A DNA stretch of 64,000 nucleotides, from positions 248,001 through 312,000 of the forward strand of contig JAWWUD010000102.1 of assembly GCA_033964015.1 (NCBI GenBank). The letters are read 5' to 3'. Below, one piece after another: positions 23,325 through 34,320 of the stretch; within the stretch, counting starts at the first letter, position 1; every line of letters begins with the position of its first letter. The notes beneath the pieces were generated by a model. That model was not told the origin of the DNA, ran no database searches, and saw nothing but the letters and a program-made list of their open reading frames with translations. Both the position numbers and the translations under genes were made by a program. This DNA comes from Scolanthus callimorphus (taxonomy: Eukaryota > Cnidaria > Anthozoa > Actiniaria > Edwardsiidae).

Positions 23325-23980
23325 ACACGAGGGAGTTAAGGCCTGGGACATTTTTGGACCCCTCCCAAATCACATTTTAAACATGTATGTCACTCTGTTC
23401 ATGGCATATCGAGTTGGTATTTCACCCAAAGGTCTTTCGTTATCGTGAATCTCGTCATTTTGGGTATTGCGACACAAAGTGTTCCTGGTCACGTGAACCC
23501 CAATGGGGTGGCGAAATTCATCAAGAAAGATAACTTTTTGCAGATTCGTGTTATACTCGAAGAATTTTACAAGAATATGTTTGGAATGCTGGGATATCTT
23601 ACTGTTATCTATGTTAAAACCTCGTAATTATTGTGGGAAACAGGTCACGTGACCTGTTTTACTTAATATCTCTAGAATAACACATGACAGTCAATCACTC
23701 CAAACAGACTCTTGAAGAGTACCATAAACGTAACTTTGTCAGATAAAATGCAATTCTCTTAATAGAAACATGCTCAACCCATTTTAAGAAAACGACTTTA
23801 TCTTTATCTGGTCACGTGACCACTTCCTCCCGCTCGAAGTCAAAATAACCCTTTCAAATTTGTAGGTCCGGGATATAAATGTTGTGACCAAAGATGAGTA
23901 TGTAACATTCAAACAAACTCGAGATACGAAATTTCAATCGGCCTAATTTGCTCCTGTCCCAAGCCTTAACACCCTCGAGT
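23325..23980. mobile_element. 656-bp TIR element carrying GGTCACGTGACC palindromes
   Basis: Imperfect 26-bp TIRs, 23325-23350 and 23955-23980, share 'cgaggg', 'gttaaggc' and 'tgggaca'. Inside are three cacgtg E-box cores: ggtcacgtgaac (about 23487), caggtcacgtgacctg (about 23641-23656) and tggtcacgtgacca (about 23810-23823). No coding capacity. Confidence 0.65.
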
Positions 23981-24413
23981 AAGCAGGGTACAATAAATAA
24001 TACGATTTTTTCTCCTTTTACTTACTCAGAGACAACGAAGCTATAAACGTGAAAAAAGGCAACGACCGTTTACGCGTCGGCGATCAAACCAGACTGGCAG
24101 ATTTGATATTTTATAGTTTGTCCCTCTTTCTAATATCCAGCACCAGGTATCAAGCCAATACCGAGGAGAGTCCTATCAAAGAGGCACTCATTCGATATGT
24201 ATAACTATAGATTTTAGGCAATACTTACATAAGTTCATCTTATTATATGGACACGAGTGTTTTACTGGAAATACGCCACTCGTAGATCTCATATCAAGCT
24301 ACATCCGGGACCTGGGTGACATATTTGCGAGGATATCGGTCAAAACAAAAGTGCTTGGAAATCAATTTGGAATAATTTATTCTGGTTTGTCCATAATATA
24401 AAAAGAAAATTAC

Positions 24414-24540
24414 ACGGTGGCTTGAAGATATGAGTTTTATTTTCTCGTTTCAAAAACAATATTTTACTCATTCGATGCGCTCATTCGTAAAATATTGTTC
24501 TTACCACTCAAAAATAAAACTCATATGTTCGTGCCACCGT
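24414..24540. mobile_element. 127-bp palindromic MITE (ACGGTGGC ends)
   Basis: Outer ends acggtggc / gccaccgt, subterminal 'atatgagttttattt' and its complement, and inner 'aacaatattttac' / 'gtaaaatattgtt' form one almost continuous inverted repeat around 'tcattcgatgcgctcatt'. Non-coding. Confidence 0.8.
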
Positions 24541-24749
24541 CCTCTATATATAACGGGTGAATTCTATAGAATGTTCAAAGCTTCAGGAGGCTAGATTCTA
24601 CTAAGAAAAGCGATACCGCCTTTTTGAGTGCTATTTTCGGCGGAATCTAATGATATCTCGTCCTCAATTTCCACAAAAAAGAGATATCATACGATTCTAG
24701 AGGATAATATAGAATATCGCCACACGACGGGGAAAGAAAAAGTGTATCT

Positions 24750-24875
24750 AGGAAGTTCTAGGTAGTTGATGTGAAGAGATGATTCCTCCCTGTATCATCT
24801 CCCCCCTGTTGTCACACCTTGGCAGTAAGCCTCCCACCCCTGTTGAGATGCATCTGTCTCTGTCACTAAATCGGT
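24750..24875 (-). pseudogene. RNase H fragment of the DIRS-like element
   Basis: The minus-strand frame reads 'ETDASQQGWEAYCQG' followed by 'TTGGR', a stop codon, and 'SSLHINYLEL'. The TDAS..GW and 'LHIN.LEL' landmarks are those of DIRS-type RNase H. The stop sits where a tryptophan is normal, consistent with TGG to TGA decay. Confidence 0.6.
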
Positions 24876-25185
24876 AGGGTCCTGTAACAAGGCTTTCCCG
24901 TTCTATGCTATAAGGTTGTCTCTCCACCATGTTACCTACTGTAGGGCAGGTTCGGTCATTTCAACCGTTGCTTCGTAAGACTGGTGGGTCCGCAATGCGT
25001 TGTTTTTCGCCTCTTGGAGGTAACGATATTGGAGAGGCGCGGGAAAAACTGCTTGGATGGAAGAAGATAGGAGGCCCAGGAATTTTGATAATTCCCTTAC
25101 TGTTGTTATAGGGTTGTCTTACAGATGTTGACATTTTAGTCTGATTTTTCTTATTTTGTCCCTTGGTAGGCTTAGGGAGAGGATT

Positions 25186-25379
25186 TCAGTTGACCTGGAA
25201 GCCTAAGTACTCTATCTGATTGGCGGGAGTCAAAACTGATTATGAACCCCAGTTCTTCCAAAAGGTTTACTGTCATAGACACGTGTTGACGGAGTAGATG
25301 TTCTGTGTTTGGCTTCCCAGCCTTTTTCGCACTGGTTGCGGTGTTGGCTGTTTCTGAGCGAAGCTTGAGGCGCGATTTA
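25186..25379 (-). pseudogene. Gag C-terminal/RT-connection fragment of the DIRS-like element
   Basis: Minus-strand frame 'RSETANTATSAKKAG' continues the gag-like ORF on the far side of the TTAA insertion. It then reads 'MTVNLLEELGFIISFDSR', a typical segment near the end of DIRS/Ty3 reverse transcriptases, before a TAA. The direct junction of gag to late RT implies an internal deletion. The stretch at 25311-25379 also occurs at 26231-26299, part of the duplicated gag segment. Confidence 0.6.
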
Positions 25380-26075
25380 AGGTTACTGAGAACCTTCGCG
25401 CCCGTCCTCGGAAAAAAAAATCATACTCGTCCTTAGTTTTACCAAAACATGTCAACCTATATATCGTTGGAAAGCTTATAGAATGGTCTAGCGGGCTATG
25501 GCAAAAGAAGTAACTTTTTATTAAACAGAATTTTTTAAAGCTTTTATAAAAAAAATTGAGTGTGACATTTTCAAGAGCTATCGCCGTCGAACTGCTTGAC
25601 CTTGACTCCCAAGAAACACAGCGTTTTATTCTTTAAAGGTGTTTCTCAAAAACCGTGTCTGCGTTTTTTAAAATTTTGTTTACTTCAAAAGTTATGATTT
25701 TTTTAAATTTTTAGAGCGTGAAAATTCTACAAAATTTGACCTTGGAAATTTAAAAGTTTCATAACTTTTGAACAACGCAAAATTTTAAAAACGCAGACAC
25801 GGTTTTTGAGAAACACCTTTAACGATTAAAACAATGTTTTACTTGGGAGTCAAGGTCAAGCAGTTCGGCAGCGATAGCTCTTGGAAGTGTCACACCCACA
25901 GTTTTAATAAAACCTACAAAAAATTCTGTTTATCAAAAAATTATTTCTTTTTGTCATAGTCTGCTAGTCCATTTTATAAGCTTTCCAATGATATATAGGT
26001 TGACATGTTTGGTTAAACTAAAGAGTTGTATGATTTGTTTTCCGAGTACGTGCACGAAGGTTCTCAGTAACCTTA
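25380..26075. mobile_element. TTAA-flanked element with long TIRs (GGTTACTGAG ends)
   Basis: The flanking TTAA on both sides is the target duplication. The uninterrupted duplicate of the host sequence at about 26297 reads gcgcgattaaaacc with a single TTAA. Ends are ggttactgagaaccttcg and its complement. The inverted similarity continues far inward, for example through 'acatgtcaacctatatatc' and its mirror and the 'aacgcagacacggtttttgagaaaca' region at the centre. No ORF. The TTAA target fits the piggyBac or Kolobok superfamilies; the GGTTAC start is not the usual piggyBac CCY. Confidence 0.8.
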
Positions 26076-27034
26076 AAACCTTCCCCAAACAGCTGCGTGC
26101 CACAATCTGGAAATTCTTCCTTACCAAATGATGCTAACATGGGATTCAGTTTTGTGAGGACTTGCTCACGTCTCTTGGATGATAGCTGAGCTGAGGTGTC
26201 CCCAGTGGGGTGGCAGCTCCTCGAAAAGGCTGCTTCCCAGCCTTTTTCGCACTGGTTACGGTGTTGGCTGTTTCTGAGCGAAGCTTGAGGCGCGATTAAA
26301 ACCTTCCCCAACAGCTGCTTGCCACAATCTGGAAATTCTTCCTTACCCAATGATGCTAACATGGGATTCAGTTTTGTGAGGACTTGCTCACGTCTCTTGG
26401 ATGATAGCTGAGCTGAGGTGTCGCCCAGTAGCATGATGTCACGCTTCTCGTACATGGTACACAGGGGCCCCAGCACATCAAGGAGTTTATCTTGTGTGTC
26501 CTTCAGGGAATTGTCAGGGCTTTTAATACCCTGGACCATAGCTATGAGGTAGGTATCCAGCGAAGGCGTAAAAGCAGCATCTGAAACTGCACGTGGGAAT
26601 TCTTTTATAATGGACCTTCTCTCAAAGCGCTGTAGGGGCTTCTGAATAACTTTCAGAAAAGCATCCACCTCTTCGCTAGCTTCCCAGCGCGAATTAGGTG
26701 AGATGAGGCCCTCTGTATCCTTCTCTCGGTCGTCGTTGTTGTCGACCATGCGGTCTAGAGATGAGGCGTAGGAATCTAAGCGAGTCCGTTTTGCCGCGTG
26801 AGGATTCTCCTTGTCAAGTACAATCACGTCGATAGGAGTTACTGGTCTCTTGTTTGCTCTCACCGTTTGGTCCACAGACTCTCCGATGGAGTGTTCTACC
26901 GTTTGGCCAAAAGGCACTACGGTTTGTTTAGCCACCGAACTTACGGGGCGCTCAAGATTGGCCTTGATTGAGGCCAAGATAGCCCCGGAAATGAAAGAAA
27001 TGGATGACTTGTCGGCAATGAGAGCCTGGGCCAT
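26018..27034 (-). pseudogene. DIRS-type gag-like ORF with internal duplication
   Basis: The N-terminal part is low complexity and basic ('ENPHAAKRTRL'). A conserved-looking core follows ('FLKVIQKPLQRFERRSII', 'FTPSLDTYLIAMVQGIKSP', 'LKDTQDKLLDVLGPL'), then 'DTSAQLSSKRREQVLTKLNP'. The segment from GDTSAQL to FPDCG is present twice, from a tandem DNA duplication of about 195 bp (about 26285-26430 and 26085-26220). The last codons, from about 26075 down, run into the TTAA element and are not native. Retroelement gag-like nucleocapsid function is inferred. Confidence 0.6.
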
Positions 27035-27825
27035 CGCGGTAGGTGGAGGATGGATGATTTCACTTACATTTTCCGACGGATGGACTTCGGTTCATTCGGG
27101 ATTGTCTTTTATGAATCAAGTTACCATGACTACAAGCGTTTATCTTTTAAATCACTGTATTTATGGAGTGAATTAAGGGACATTGCATTGTAAAATTGAG
27201 TCGAGTAGGCTACGTGCGCGATGTTGGTGACCAATTGCAAACGGCACCAAAAATAAGCTTTTTCGTAAAAAATAAATTGATCGCAACAAAATTATAATTT
27301 CATATTTGACATACCAACAAAGGTACTGCCAAAGCATGAGAACGTAGCAATAAACTCAAAGATTTTGCAAAATTACTACGGAAAAAATGTCAATAAAGTC
27401 ACGAAAACTGAAAACCGTGCGTAACATTTTCCGTATCTAAATTCAATTAACACATAGATTATAGAATGATCTAAGTTCCGTTTTGAGAAACAAAAACATG
27501 CAATCAGATGCACATGAACTATAGATTGTTATACAATAATTTATTATCTACTTTATTATCAACTACAACCTGAAAATATATCAAATCTAGCGTCTGAACA
27601 ATGTCAGGATTGTGCTTCCGGTAGATGTACACAAATATGATATTGCTCAAAAAGTGTGTATTTTCTGGTCAAAACGAAAGCCTCTTTGTCAACAAGGTGC
27701 ACATTAAGCATGCTTCAACCTGCTATGAATTATATTTTTGAAACTGCTTTAGTTTTTTCAAGCGAAATACAAATCCAGCGTTTGAACCAAATGCCCAATC
27801 CTCTCTTACAATTTTACACTCGTTC

Positions 27826-28165
27826 GGTGCGTTTTGCGATGCCTTTTCGCGGTGCGTTTTGCGATGCCTTTACCGGTGCGTTTTGAGGTGCGTTTTCCGG
27901 TGCGATTTGCGATGCCTTTTCCGGTGCATTTTAGCGGTGCGTTTATTGAAACTCATCCAGTTAGTAGAGACGTTTTTCCGAAATGTTGACATTGCTGTAG
28001 TAATTAAAATAGGAAGAGAACAAGAACGAGCATCAGCACCTCCAAAGAGGCATCACAAAACGCACAGCTAAAAGGCATCGCAAAACGCACAGCTAAAAGG
28101 CATCGCAAAACGCACCGCGAAAAGGCACCTCAAAACGCACTGGATAATGCATCGCAAAACGCACC
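27826..28165. mobile_element. Foldback element built of 24-25-bp tandem units
   Basis: The left array (27826 to about 27950) repeats ggtgcgttttgcgatgcc with tttt(c/a) spacers about five times. The right array (about 28046-28165) is the same unit in reverse complement, about five copies. A unique spacer of about 95 bp separates them. The outermost 17 bases are perfect inverted repeats. Non-coding. Confidence 0.85.
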
Positions 28166-28169
28166 ACGG

Positions 28170-28790
28170 CACATAGTTTTGTCGTAGTCGGTTAGTTCAC
28201 GTATTTCTTTAACTCGATTTGGAACATAGTCCTTCCATGGTTACTCGTTCCTTACCCAACATAAAACCGTAGTAGAGTCTGTCCAGTATGTGACTGAAAG
28301 TTTCTTTAACTCCTCCGAAGAATCTTGAATCGATGATACAAGTCTAGCCATGATTAAACCACCGAGCAACTCCAATCTATACTAGAAATGGTTTGCTTTG
28401 CTATAGGAGCAACTCTGGATTTGGATCCTCACAAAAAAGTATGTGCAGATAACCAACTTCTTTACATGCAAGTAATAGCAGATTCCTCGCACTTTCATTT
28501 TTAGTTGCATACTCACAAGAATCTTTCGAAAGGAAGGGGTCGATTATACAGGAAGAAGAAGAAAAACAAGAACCGGAAAGATAAATGCCTTTCAGTGCGA
28601 TCGACGAACGAAAGAAAAATCAACGTATAGACTGAAAATACTGAAAAATCGACGTTAGAGGGCTTTCGCAATAAAGTGGAAAATTTGGAAATGATCAATT
28701 TTTGAGTATTTTCAAGAGTCTATTACGCAAAACGGATAGAGGATTATCGAGTATTATAGTAAAACTGACTGTAAAGGCCTCTTTTCAAGT
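28170..28790. other. No gene seen
   Basis: AT-rich sequence between the foldback and the downstream end of the minus-strand gene. Only short, phenylalanine-rich chance frames are present. Confidence 0.4.
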
Positions 28791-28799
28791 TGTACTCAC

Positions 28800-29408
28800 A
28801 TTGATCCCTGTTGCTCTAGCCATTAGATGACAGGCTACCAACATAGCAGCACTGTGGTAGCAGCCCGCGTTGTCCTGTTTGTAAACGGCGTTGGCGATAC
28901 CTTGGTGCTCGGCTTTCAAAGTGCGCAAAACGTGCTCCATTATGGCGATGACGGCAGCACTATCTTGAGAGCAGTTTTCCAACACGTGCACAAAGATCGG
29001 ATGTTCAAGGTCGCCGCCGAATGTTCTGCGAACCACCACACAAATGTCCGCCTGGGTTTCACGGTATTTCATGGCCCATTCTTGGGTGATGTGCACGCTG
29101 GCAGGGGTGAGGTCTTGTAATATCTTCAGTTGAGCCTTATCCTGTTGTACACTGCGGAGCTGGTGCGCTTTCCAGGCGAGTATTGCCTCAACAGCCTGTT
29201 GACAGGTATACTTCAGGTCGTCGGATTCGTCTGCACCAATGATCCCTTCGTCGATATTTTTTGACAGACTCTGTGATGCTCTGAAGCACGAGGGGTCCTC
29301 GCAGGACGAACATACCAAGTCATGCTGATGGTCGGCACACACTACTGCAAATTGTGACTGCATTGGGTCGCTTAGCGCGTGGCTTATACTACTACAAGAA
29401 ACGTGAAC
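28800..29408 (-). CDS. Exon of a transposon-associated protein with 'QDNAGCYHS' motif
   Basis: Minus-strand exon with an acceptor at the high end (ctttttccag) and a donor at the low end (ATCAAT|gtgagt). It starts with a cysteine-rich segment ('CSSCEDPSC'), then 'VHITQEWAMKYRETQ', 'HVLENCSQDSAAV' and 'YKQDNAGCYHSAAM'. The spacing suggests an RNase H-fold nuclease in which D of QDNAG is one acidic residue; the earlier position is E (QEWAMK) where I would expect D. I recognise this as a recurrent uncharacterised metazoan, mobile-element-like family, without a named superfamily. Function is inferred. Confidence 0.5.
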
Positions 29409-29689
29409 CTGGAAAAAGATGGAAAGGGATTTGATGGCTATGACAACTTGAAAATAAAAAGGACTGTTTAGGTGATGTATGGAAGAATAATTGCTATCCA
29501 TTATTAAATGTGCGCGAAACAATAGCACACATAAGAAAGAGAGTAATAGCCGCCACACACACGCTGATAATTTCAACTGCTTTAACCTCAATGTCAGACT
29601 TAATGTACTGTCTGCCCTCTTTGAGCTTTTAATGCGCAGTATGCTGCCCAGTCCGTCGTGGCTTGACAACCGCAATTTTCTCACGACTT

Positions 29690-30157
29690 CGATGAGGTCA
29701 TCAAAGGCTTTGGCACCTTCAGCTGAGATGTAGTCCAAGCCCTGTAATGGCTTGCGAATAGAAGCAGAACAGGCCGATAACAGACGAGTCATCGTAGAAA
29801 GACTAAAGGGTTGAATCCTGTCTCCTCGCAATACGATTGGTACTGTCTACAAATGCGAGCAGGGATCATTGATCGAATGACCTTAGGGGTTTCCAATACT
29901 CTCTCATCGGACAACTTTAGATAGCGTTTACCGAAAGGGAGATCCTGAACGATATGTGGACTTGTAATGAACGACAAGAAATGTTCAAGCTGTTGATCAT
30001 CGACCCTGAATCGTGGGGCTCTTGTAACTGGTACTTCAGTGTCCCGCCCATGCTGTAGTGCATGCCGCCGGGCTATACTGTAGCGAAATTCAGTAACACC
30101 TGGGATGTAGTGTCTCAGATCTTTAAACGACACTAAGTCCGACATTATGGACAACAC
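29690..30157 (-). pseudogene. Upstream exon region of the QDNAG-family gene, one frameshift
   Basis: The minus-strand frame 30157-29789 ('LRHYIPGVTEFRYSIARRHAL', then 'FRVDDQQLEHFLSFI') runs into a stop. The evident continuation, 'TMTRLLSACSASIRKPL' and 'AEGAKAFDDLIEV', is one frame over from about 29810. A one-base change near the cctttagtcttt tract explains this. A good donor (gtgaga) follows at about 29694, and the next exon starts at 29408. The order and strand make one gene. Confidence 0.5.
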
Positions 30158-30189
30158 CCGCCGTCACGTATCCCAGCCACTGGCGTTAA

Positions 30190-30620
30190 GGAAGGTTTCT
30201 GCGAGGGCTGATAGGAAACTATGGTTTGCAGTTGATACTACACCGAGAGCCTCGTCGACAAGAAACGAGTCTTGGAGGGCCTGCCATAGACGTCCAGCAC
30301 CTCAAGGGCGTTCGTGATCAATGCACTGGCTCGCGACACATGGATGCGTTGGGTTCTAGCTCCTATGTTATCCCATCTCTATTTTGGGATCCCCGCTACC
30401 GAGGCTGGTCTACCACACGCAACAAGAAAGTCGTCGAGTTTCTGACGGCGAATCTCACGGCTGCTCCGTTGGAAGACGCAGTGCTATCACCACTCGTTGC
30501 TGTATCGATAAGCGCAAAAGTTCGGTCGTCGGTGATGGTTAACTGAGCCATGCCTTCATCGATCGAGAAATCGGCTGCCTCTTTCGTGGCTTGCAGCTCG
30601 AGTTTCAACTTTTCCCGGCA
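30190..30620 (-). pseudogene. Likely 5' exon region of the QDNAG-family gene
   Basis: Minus-strand coding-like stretches: 30608-30396 ('LQATKEAADFSIDEGMAQL', 'DRTFALIDTATSG'), then shorter segments to about 30190 ('LWQALQDSFLVDEAL', 'FLSALAETFLNASGWDT'). They are in different frames and broken by stops, so this part is decayed or contains unrecognised small introns. Confidence 0.4.
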
Positions 30621-31790
30621 TCGTCTGCAAATAGATGTAAAATAGATGATTTAGTAATATCACAATGAGCTTTTGTCGTAGCAGCGCTTGCTACAATGAC
30701 CTTTTCGGGTATTTTGCCACATTTTGTGTAAGAGTGCGAACACATCAGGCGCACCTAGCAGGCAATATCCAAACCCGGTTTAAGACCAGAACAAAATCAC
30801 TTACAAAGTTACAAAGAGGATACTTACGAAAACCGATGAGAACAATCTGTGATATAAGTTGATAAATTGCCAGGGCCTGCGTATATGTCATAAACCGATC
30901 GCCGAGTCGTGGCTGCTTTGTGATTGGCCCATTGGAATGGAGTTGAACAATATGACTTTTTATTCCTCCATTTTAGCACATAAGATGTTTTTTGGCAAAT
31001 AGACATGCCCAAGAGTTTGTTTCAATTCTCAAAACAACCTATAACAAATAAAAAGCGATATTGAATGACGCAGTAACAAGAGTGGTGTGTTAGACACCCG
31101 AGAATCAGGCTTCATCTCGCGCGCGAGAGAGGTAATTTTAAAAATTACGCTCCTCGCGCGCTTGCTGAGGTTTGTTTTTAATGGAAATAAATTTCCTACA
31201 GTACAAACCTTTCTTTCTTACTGGAAAATAAATTCTCACGGTATAACAGAGGAATTATATAAAAAGTATGGCTCAGAACAAAATGCCCCCCCCCCCTCCA
31301 AAAAAAAACATAAAAGTCAAATTGATGACCCCTAAAGCGGTAACTATAATTCATAACTGCGACGAGAAAGTACTATAATCCAACACCAAGTTGTCAACCA
31401 CTTCCAGTTTCCCGGCTGCTAGTCACATAGCCGACGATAAAGTGCCCAAGTAGAGTGCACCAATTGCGCAATGAACACACAGCAAACAGGATCAGCGAAC
31501 AGTGCGTTTTCCAGGAACCTTGCAATTACAATAAATTATCTCACCTGCTCTAGCTAGAAGAAGTTCGTACTCGTTTGTTATTGTCCCATCATTAACCTTG
31601 ATTGATGTAAATAGGTATGTGCGTCTCAACGCTAGTGCAATTCCCCGAGACACACTCGGAGTAGCCGCACGCCATTCTGTGAAAACCGCTAATATATAGA
31701 TTTAGCCACTGGCTAAAAGCGGAGCTCCCGGTTACATATTTTTCTGTTAACGAGGCAAAAAGGTTGCCATTGTACATAGGCGTAGTCTTG
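30620..31790. other. No gene seen; small inverted repeat
   Basis: No recognisable exon. A local inverted repeat sits at about 31115-31160 (ctcgcgcgcgag, gtaattttaaaaattac, ctcgcgcg). A short C-run/A-run (31287-31312) follows. Confidence 0.4.
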
Positions 31791-31794
31791 CACC

Positions 31795-32345
31795 GTCATA
31801 CCACTCGACTAAGCACTTGCACCCCCTGCCACCCCCACCACACAAGTCTGGTTGTCTGAGGTTTATCCCTTCCTGAGATATGATCTTTTTCTCTTATGAT
31901 GACGTCATCGATGACGTAATACCACGTGACCATGCAGTTGCACCCCCTTGCCACGTATATAACTTCACCCAAATTTGGTTGTCTGAAGTTCATCCCTTCC
32001 CGAGATATGTTCCTTTTCTCCTGTGATGTCATACCACGTGACCGTGCAGTAGCACCCCCCTTGCTACTTAGATAACTTCACCCAAATTTGGTTGTCTGAG
32101 GTTTATCCCTTCCTGAGATATGTTCTTCTTCTCCTATGATGACGTCATCGATGACGTCATACCACGTGACCATACAGCTGCACCCCTCTTGCCACTTAGA
32201 TAACTTCACCCAAGTTTGGTTGTCTGAGGTTCATCCCTTCTATTTGATGACGTCATCGATGACGTCACATCACGTGATCATGTTACAGCACCCCCCTGGT
32301 AGCACAGAGAAAATATCCCAAGTTTTGTTGTCTTAGTATGTTCCC
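31795..32345. repeat. Tandem ~110-bp repeat with CRE-like palindromes and CACGTG boxes
   Basis: About five units containing 'ttggttgtctgaggtt(t/c)atcccttc', 'gagatatg', a tgacgtca-type block, 'accacgtgacca' and 'cagttgcaccccc'. The 20-bp perfect palindrome tgacgtcatcgatgacgtca occurs at 32140-32159 and 32248-32267, with a one-mismatch version at 31900-31919. Non-coding. Confidence 0.85.
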
Positions 32346-32421
32346 TTGAAGAGAAATAATTTTTTTCTTAGTATACCACAGGGTTCCCATGAGTTTCCGC
32401 GTACGGCGGACGGACGGACGG

Positions 32422-33122
32422 CTCAGGTAGATTAAGGCAAGGGTCCAAGAGTGATCACCTAAAAAGCATAGGGGGTGGTCAAAAAAGTGTTTACCAGCAT
32501 TTATCCCAAAAAGGAGTTGAGATTCAAATTACATTCCACAAATAGATCTCCCTAGGTGTGACCTTACGTGCGTGACATTTGACATTTCCCTGTCACGCAA
32601 TATTATTTGTGGATTGATAGTCTCAGTTGAAACGTTTATTGGAGCCAAATGAATTTCACCTTAAAACATGTTTATTAGCAACTACTTTAAGAATCCTGCC
32701 GGACCGTATTAAAATAAAGTTTCTTTTCTTAGTTATTTCAGAAAAATCACTCGCCCCAGGCCCCTGTGAGATAAAAGCCTAAATATTTCATTAATTTTTC
32801 AAAAATATTGTTCAGTCCGGCAGGATTGTTTTAGAGACCAATGGCCTTAATCTTTTTGTGGCAAAAACTTACGAGAAAACTTGTTATTAGAACTGGGACT
32901 ATTTCAAAATGTATTGTCACGCTGAAAACGTCGAATAACGTAATGTGAGACGTCACGTGATGACTTAATTAAGGCACAGTATCGTCTTTCATGAAATACT
33001 TAATAATATTAACCTAATGAAACAGCTACTTTAATGATAGACATGTTCTAAATGGCATTTGACCACCCCCCTTACTTCTGAAGGTCAAATCATGGTTATA
33101 CCCATGCCTTAATGTACCTGAG
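32422..33122. mobile_element. 701-bp TIR element (CTCAGGTA ends)
   Basis: Imperfect 23-bp TIRs at 32422-32444 and 33100-33122 share ctcaggta, attaaggca and gggt with two mismatches. A further inverted pair just inside (gggggtggtcaaa / tttgaccaccccc) supports them. No ORF. Superfamily not assigned. A 'gcggacggacggacgg' tract lies immediately left. Confidence 0.75.
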
Positions 33123-33910
33123 GGACTTACGCTATACCTTTAATACCGGGAAGACACAAAAAAAATCATAACTCAAGAAGGGAACAACCTGTAGCAACCA
33201 AACTTGGACACATTTATCTTTTGGGCGATACCAATTTAACGCCCTAATCATTTGACTTGGCGCCGTCAATAACGTAAGCAAAATGAGCAAGAAAGCCCGT
33301 GACGTTTGAAAATCAACTCCATAGTTATGCTAGACGTTATTTCCTTAGGTATGGTGCTCCGCTTGCGCGGGCCTTCGGCAAACTAATATATTCAGCACCG
33401 ACAAGCTCACCTCATATAATTTGAGGATTTCAGTCGGAAACAGATAGTTGTTCTCTAATGTTGAAAAGCGCGAACAGTGTATGGAAAAAACTATCGAGAG
33501 TGATGGTTTTGCCTTCAAAAAACTATTGGGAAACAATCCAAAAATCGAGAGAGTTACAGTTGAGGCTGCCACGCGTGTTACCTGGTGTGTACCCCGACTG
33601 GTCTGAAATAGCGGTATGAAAATGATCAAACGCGAAATCAGACTTCGCTATTTTTGCCTTATTTCATTTCCACATTGAAAATGTTAACGAGAAATCTTGA
33701 TTGCATGTGTATTTGCAAGTGTCAAGTTCTGTAATGTTTTGACGACATCTCGAAGAGATTCTAGAAATTGTCTGTCAATAAAAGGCTCAAGCTGCTAGCT
33801 GGAGCTGATGACAGCTACTAATGAAATCACCTCGCGGACACCCCAGTGGTCTAACGCAAATCCTAATTGTTACCTCCGTTGAAATTTCACAAAATGCCGG
33901 TGCAAAGTTT
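33123..33910. other. No gene seen upstream of the SAM-like gene
   Basis: No coding exon recognised apart from a weak minus-strand open frame (33345-33629) without splice context. Any promoter of the plus-strand gene starting at 33916 would lie here; I see no distinctive core promoter element. Confidence 0.35.
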
Positions 33911-33915
33911 TGAAG

Positions 33916-34059
33916 ATGTCATTTCAAGCATTTTTAGAGGATTTTGCGTTTACGAAAGACTCCCATTTTGCCGAACTGGATAACGAAGACACAGAAGAAA
34001 TTGGCGTGCAACTTCCGGACTTGGAAGACACCCAGATTGTACAGCATAACGACGAAATT
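33916..34059 (+). CDS. First visible exon of the plus-strand host gene
   Basis: ATG at 33916 opens exactly 48 codons beginning 'MSFQAFLEDFAF' and rich in acidic residues, ending at a consensus donor (GAAATT|gtaagt). An upstream ATG at 33894 is out of frame. Linkage to the exons at 34769-35116 and 35391 onward is inferred from strand and spacing. No domain is recognised in this part. Confidence 0.5.
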
Positions 34060-34080
34060 GTAAGTCCACCCTGCATTTAC

Positions 34081-34320
34081 CCATGATCCTACGTCGTGGT
34101 CGCTGTTTAGGATGACCACTCCTTTCCCTCGAGCTTTTTTGTAATACATTTGGTCGATCACTAACTTGTCACTGCTACCCTCCAAAATTCGACGAATTAT
34201 AAAGTCTTCAACACACAGCCGCAGCGTGTCGTACGTCCAACGATTTGGCAACTCGAAAGGAGGAAGCTCGGGTCCGGCTACTTTGCCTTTGGCTGTCGCC
34301 AAGTACAAGACCACTTCTCT
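34081..34320 (-). CDS. Minus-strand exon of unknown gene, inside the host-gene intron
   Basis: An exon of 80 codons on the minus strand, bounded by an acceptor (ggtccatag) at 34321 and a donor (CATGG|gtaaat) at 34081. It encodes 'VVLYLATAKGK', 'PFELPNRWTYDTLRLCVEDF' and 'NSDHDVGSW', clearly protein-like but not from a family I can name. It lies opposite to, and between, exons of the plus-strand gene, so either two genes overlap or one is a relic. Confidence 0.45.

Larger units (their letters stand above)
24750..27034 (-). mobile_element. Decayed DIRS-like retroelement
   Basis: On the minus strand the order is a gag-like ORF (27034 to about 26076), a short gag continuation and RT-connection fragment (25380-25186), and an RNase H-like fragment (about 24870-24750). 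A TTAA element (25380-26075) splits it. Most of the reverse transcriptase and any tyrosine recombinase are missing, so it cannot be autonomous. The DIRS label rests on the gag and RNase H sequence types; a related Ty3-like element cannot be fully excluded because the diagnostic recombinase is absent. Confidence 0.65.
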
